From contig USJI01000028.1 in assembly GCA_900554975.1 (NCBI GenBank), forward strand, positions 1 to 8,736: DNA of 8,736 bases, in the 5' to 3' direction. This document shows positions 6,942-8,736 of the stretch, one piece after another. The notes under the pieces are model-generated. The model made no database searches and was not told the origin of the DNA. It saw nothing but the letters and a program-made list of their open reading frames with translations. Position numbers and translations under genes: made by a program. Every line of letters begins with the position of its first letter. Position 1 is the stretch's first letter. The DNA is from an uncultured Ruminococcus sp. Lineage in GTDB: Bacteria > Bacillota > Clostridia > Oscillospirales > Ruminococcaceae.

Positions 6942-8324
6942 TCAGGCAAGTATTTCAACTTTATTATTGTAAATTCGTTTCATAAGGAAAAATGCAATCA
7001 ATGCTGAAAGAATTTCAGCAACAGGGAATGTCAGCCATACTATCCATGTTGCCGCATCTGACCTGTTTATTATCATAACAAATGCCCATGCAAGCGGAAG
7101 AACAAAAATCAGCTGACGGCATACTGAAACTATGAGCGATTCCATTCCGCTGTTGAGTGCCTGAAAAATCCCCTGAAATGCTATGTTCGCTCCTGCAAAA
7201 ATGAAGCTTATTGAAATTATTCTTACTGCGCTCATGCAAAGCTGTTTTGTTTCTCCGGAAAGACCAAAAATTCCTGTGAGTCTGCTGTCGAATATCTCCA
7301 GTATTATAAGTCCGGCAGACATAATAATAAGTGTGTACATCATGCCGTATTTTATTCCGTCATTTATCCTTGACTTGTCCTTCATTCCATGATTGAATGA
7401 GATTATCGGTGTAAGTGCATCTCTCAGACCGAATGCTGCAAAAAGAATGAACTGCTGTATTTTGTAGTACAGTCCATAAGCAGTGACGGCATTTTCACTT
7501 ACACGTCCGAGAATGATGTTCATTCCATAAGTCATAAATGACATAAGAGCCTGTGCAATTATTGCCGGAACGCCGATAGCATAAATTTCACTGATTATCT
7601 TTCCTGATGGTTTGAGATATCTGAAAGCATTCGATATTTCACAGTTCATTCTGAAATGGAATATGACTGCAAGTCCGCATGAAACGCACTGTCCTATAAC
7701 AGTAGCATATGCTGCACCTTTTACACCCAGTTCCGGACAGCCCAGAAGACCATAAATCATTACAGGGTCAAGTATCATGTTTGTCACAGCTCCGGCAATT
7801 TGTGCAGCAGTTGAATAAAGCGAACGTCCGGTTGACTGCAAAAGCTTTTCAAATATGGAAAAAAAGACAATACCGAATGATAATATGCAGCATATACGCA
7901 GATAGTCAGTTGCCATCTGTGCAATTTCATTATTATTTGTTTGCGAATTTATGTATAAGTTTATACCGAAAATTCCAAAAATAAGAAAAACTGCATAAAT
8001 AACGCCTCCGAGAAAAACAGCATTTCCGGCTGTTCTGTTTACTTTTTCGCTGTCCTTCTGCCCAAGTGACTTTGAAAGCAGTGCATTTGCTCCGACGCCT
8101 GTGCCGATAGCCATTGCAACCATAAGCATCTGCACAGGGAATGCCAGTGTAAGAGCGTTTATAGCTTCTTCTCCGCCACTTTTCATGTTTGATACGAATG
8201 CACTGTCAACGATGTTGTAAACAGCCTGTAAGACCATTGAAAGTATCATAGGAATGCCCATGGAAAGCATAAGCTTGTTTACGGGTATGGTTCCCATTTT
8301 GTTTTGTGTTGCTTCTCTGCTCAT
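6942..8324 (-). CDS. MATE family efflux transporter (MepA-like)
   Basis: Integral membrane antiporter of 460 residues with about twelve predicted helices in two six-helix halves, the normal size for the family. MATE pumps export cationic drugs, dyes or metabolites using a sodium or proton gradient. Supporting motifs are QAVYNIVDSAFVS in helix 1 (about 33-45), GTGVGANALLSKSLGQKD (74-91), and DPVMIYGLLGCPELGVKGAA (186-205), typical of the NorM/MepA branch. The substrate cannot be inferred. GGAG eight bases before the ATG supports the start. The gene is monocistronic and divergent from the small-peptide unit; its transcript begins with an intrinsic-terminator hairpin (see 8359-8396). No convincing GC-rich terminator was found downstream: a 7-bp stem with one G-U pair (minus strand, about 6911-6930) is the best candidate. 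Confidence 0.95.
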   Translation of the reverse strand: MSREATQNKMGTIPVNKLMLSMGIPMILSMVLQAVYNIVDSAFVSNMKSGGEEAINALTLAFPVQMLMVAMAIGTGVGANALLSKSLGQKDSEKVNRTAGNAVFLGGVIYAVFLIFGIFGINLYINSQTNNNEIAQMATDYLRICCILSFGIVFFSIFEKLLQSTGRSLYSTAAQIAGAVTNMILDPVMIYGLLGCPELGVKGAAYATVIGQCVSCGLAVIFHFRMNCEISNAFRYLKPSGKIISEIYAIGVPAIIAQALMSFMTYGMNIILGRVSENAVTAYGLYYKIQQFILFAAFGLRDALTPIISFNHGMKDKSRINDGIKYGMMYTLIIMSAGLIILEIFDSRLTGIFGLSGETKQLCMSAVRIISISFIFAGANIAFQGIFQALNSGMESLIVSVCRQLIFVLPLAWAFVMIINRSDAATWIVWLTFPVAEILSALIAFFLMKRIYNNKVEILA

Positions 8325-8358
8325 TTAAAAGACTCCGTTTCTGTTATTTCGAGCAAAC

Positions 8359-8396
8359 AAAAAAAGCGTAAATCCAATCCTGGATTTACGCTTTTT
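8359..8396 (-). terminator. Terminator hairpin in the MATE gene leader, possible attenuator
   Basis: A perfect 16-bp inverted repeat (8361-8376 with 8381-8396) with a 4-base loop. On the minus strand an 11-bp core stem is followed by seven T residues. It lies about 10 bases after the expected transcription start and about 35 bases before the MATE ATG, so it should stop most transcripts unless it is bypassed. On the plus strand the T run is only five, and no plus-strand gene ends here. Confidence 0.8.
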
Positions 8397-8412
8397 GCCA
8401 CTCGGTAACTAT

Positions 8413-8441
8413 AGTATATCATAAATACTGTTTTTTGTCAA
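8413..8441 (-). promoter_or_regulatory. Promoter of the MATE gene
   Basis: On the minus strand: TTGACA (8441-8436), a 17-base spacer, and TATACT (8418-8413). Transcription should start near 8406. Its -35 box is about 35 bases from the -35 box of the divergent small-peptide promoter, so the two could share regulation. Confidence 0.82.
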
Positions 8442-8476
8442 GTGAGGTGGAGGACAGAGACGAAAGCATACAAATA

Positions 8477-8505
8477 TTGACACATTATTCATTATACTGT
8501 ATAAT
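8477..8505 (+). promoter_or_regulatory. Perfect-consensus sigma-A promoter of the small-peptide gene
   Basis: TTGACA at 8477-8482, exactly 17 bases, then TATAAT at 8500-8505. The -10 box lies inside a palindrome with 7-bp arms (8491-8505). Transcription should start near 8512, giving a leader of about 59 bases. This is the strongest promoter in the window, notable for a 31-codon gene. Confidence 0.88.
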
Positions 8506-8529
8506 TAAATGCAGAGCATACCTTAAACG

Positions 8530-8562
8530 GTAGGCGGTCAAATCCTACTCCCGGAAGGGAGT
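8530..8562 (+). promoter_or_regulatory. Structured leader that sequesters the ribosome binding site
   Basis: ACTCCC (8547-8552) pairs perfectly with GGGAGT (8557-8562) across a GGAA tetraloop. The Shine-Dalgarno sequence (GGAAGGGAG, 8553-8561) therefore lies in the loop and 3' arm, nine bases before the start codon. A second stem, GTAGG (8530-8534) with CCTAC (8544-8548), overlaps it by two bases. Both would limit translation of the peptide. Confidence 0.75.
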
Positions 8563-8570
8563 GAATGTGT

Positions 8571-8666
8571 ATGACATGGAATGATTTTTTTCAATTCATC
8601 ATTGCACTATCAAATGTACTGCTTGTTTACAAAACATTCAGCAACAGTGATAATAAAAGGAAATAA
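8571..8666 (+). CDS. 31-residue hydrophobic peptide, candidate type I toxin
   Basis: The peptide begins MTWNDFFQF, continues as a hydrophobic helix of about 16-18 residues (roughly 6-22), and ends in a polar basic tail (SNSDNKRK). This is the size and layout of holin-like toxins of the TxpA/Hol_Tox kind, in which a short membrane-inserting peptide is held in check by an antisense RNA. Recognition rests on layout and surroundings, not on a firm sequence match. Support comes from the perfect-consensus promoter, a Shine-Dalgarno held in a hairpin at good spacing, a terminator-like stem beginning before the stop codon, and complementarity between the leader and the sequence near 8716-8732. No protein-coding partner is seen. 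It could instead be a harmless small membrane protein or a stretch of structured RNA with a chance reading frame. Confidence 0.65.
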   Translation: MTWNDFFQFIIALSNVLLVYKTFSNSDNKRK

Positions 8667-8701
8667 CCGCCCTGAGCTACCAACTTAAGAACGGTTATTT
8701 T
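8661..8701. terminator. Two-way terminator-like hairpin overlapping the small-peptide stop
   Basis: A perfect 9-bp stem (8661-8669 with 8692-8700) closes a 22-base loop. It starts three bases before the stop codon. It is followed by a short T run on the plus strand and by TCCTTTTATTATC on the minus strand, so it could stop transcripts from both sides, as in convergent toxin and antitoxin RNA pairs. The wide loop makes it weaker than the other terminators here. Confidence 0.6.
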
Positions 8702-8715
8702 CAACCACTTTAATT

Positions 8716-8736
8716 GGGAGCGACCGTCTATCGGTA
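8716..8736 (+). repeat. Segment complementary to the small-peptide leader, cut by the window end
   Basis: GGGAG (8716-8720) can pair with CTCCC in the leader (8548-8552), and GACCGTCTATC (8722-8732) can pair over 11 positions, two of them G-U, with 8529-8539. Alone, it also folds as ACCG-TCTAT-CGGT (8723-8735) and looks like the left half of a larger hairpin that continues beyond the window. Confidence 0.55.

Noticed and set aside
8323..8401. GTG-started 26-codon leader frame on the minus strand whose TGA overlaps the MATE ATG
   Set aside because: It would begin almost at the RNA 5' end with no Shine-Dalgarno, and a frame this short is open by chance often. It is worth remembering only if the leader terminator proves to be ribosome-controlled.
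8545..8600. Minus-strand promoter (TTGAAA-N17-TACACA) that could make an antisense RNA to the toxin leader
   Set aside because: The -10 match is poor, and known relatives place the antisense promoter downstream of the toxin, outside this window.
1..8736. tRNA genes, rRNA, CRISPR array, insertion sequence or prophage genes
   Set aside because: No cloverleaf sequence, regularly spaced repeats, transposase motif or phage structural gene was seen on either strand.

Overview
The window looks like a chromosomal segment from a low-to-mid GC Gram-positive anaerobe of the Clostridia, most like a Ruminococcus-type member of the Oscillospiraceae. That rests on sigma-A promoters, strong purine-rich ribosome binding sites, an IreB-family (UPF0297) protein, a TmcAL tRNA ligase, a sortase with a TLxTC active site, and a Hol_Tox/TxpA-style tiny membrane peptide. 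The genus is an impression from memory and is not proven here.

Bases 2-957: the 3' four fifths of dnaJ (its J domain lies upstream of the window), closed by a clean intrinsic terminator. Bases 1014-4014: a promoter followed by three tightly overlapping genes, tmcAL, a HAD-family phosphatase and mnmA. The two outer genes modify the wobble base of tRNAs (ac4C34 of elongator tRNA-Met, and 2-thiouridine-34 of Lys/Glu/Gln tRNAs), so this is a decoding-fidelity operon with a HAD hydrolase lodged in it. Bases 4050-6407: a second promoter and a three-gene surface operon. It encodes a secreted protein with a C-terminal membrane anchor, a sortase, and a four-helix membrane protein with a large extracellular domain that I cannot name. 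The first protein has the layout of a sortase substrate but no LPXTG, which suggests a private substrate-sortase pair.

Bases 6438-6823 (minus strand): a single-gene ireB unit with its own promoter and terminator, not followed by the ruvX-type gene it usually accompanies. Bases 6942-8441 (minus strand): a MATE-family exporter whose near-consensus promoter is followed almost at once by a perfect intrinsic-terminator hairpin, before the start codon.

Bases 8477-8736: the most unusual part. A perfect-consensus promoter drives a short leader in which the Shine-Dalgarno sequence sits in a hairpin, then a 31-residue hydrophobic peptide with a basic tail. A two-way terminator-like hairpin overlaps its stop codon, and the sequence near the window end is complementary to the leader. 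This is the layout of a type I toxin unit. Any antitoxin RNA promoter would lie beyond the right edge and cannot be seen.

No tRNA, rRNA, CRISPR array, insertion sequence or replication origin was recognised. No gene-free stretch exceeds 300 bases; the longest, about 246 bases between the MATE start and the small peptide, is filled with the promoters and hairpins listed.
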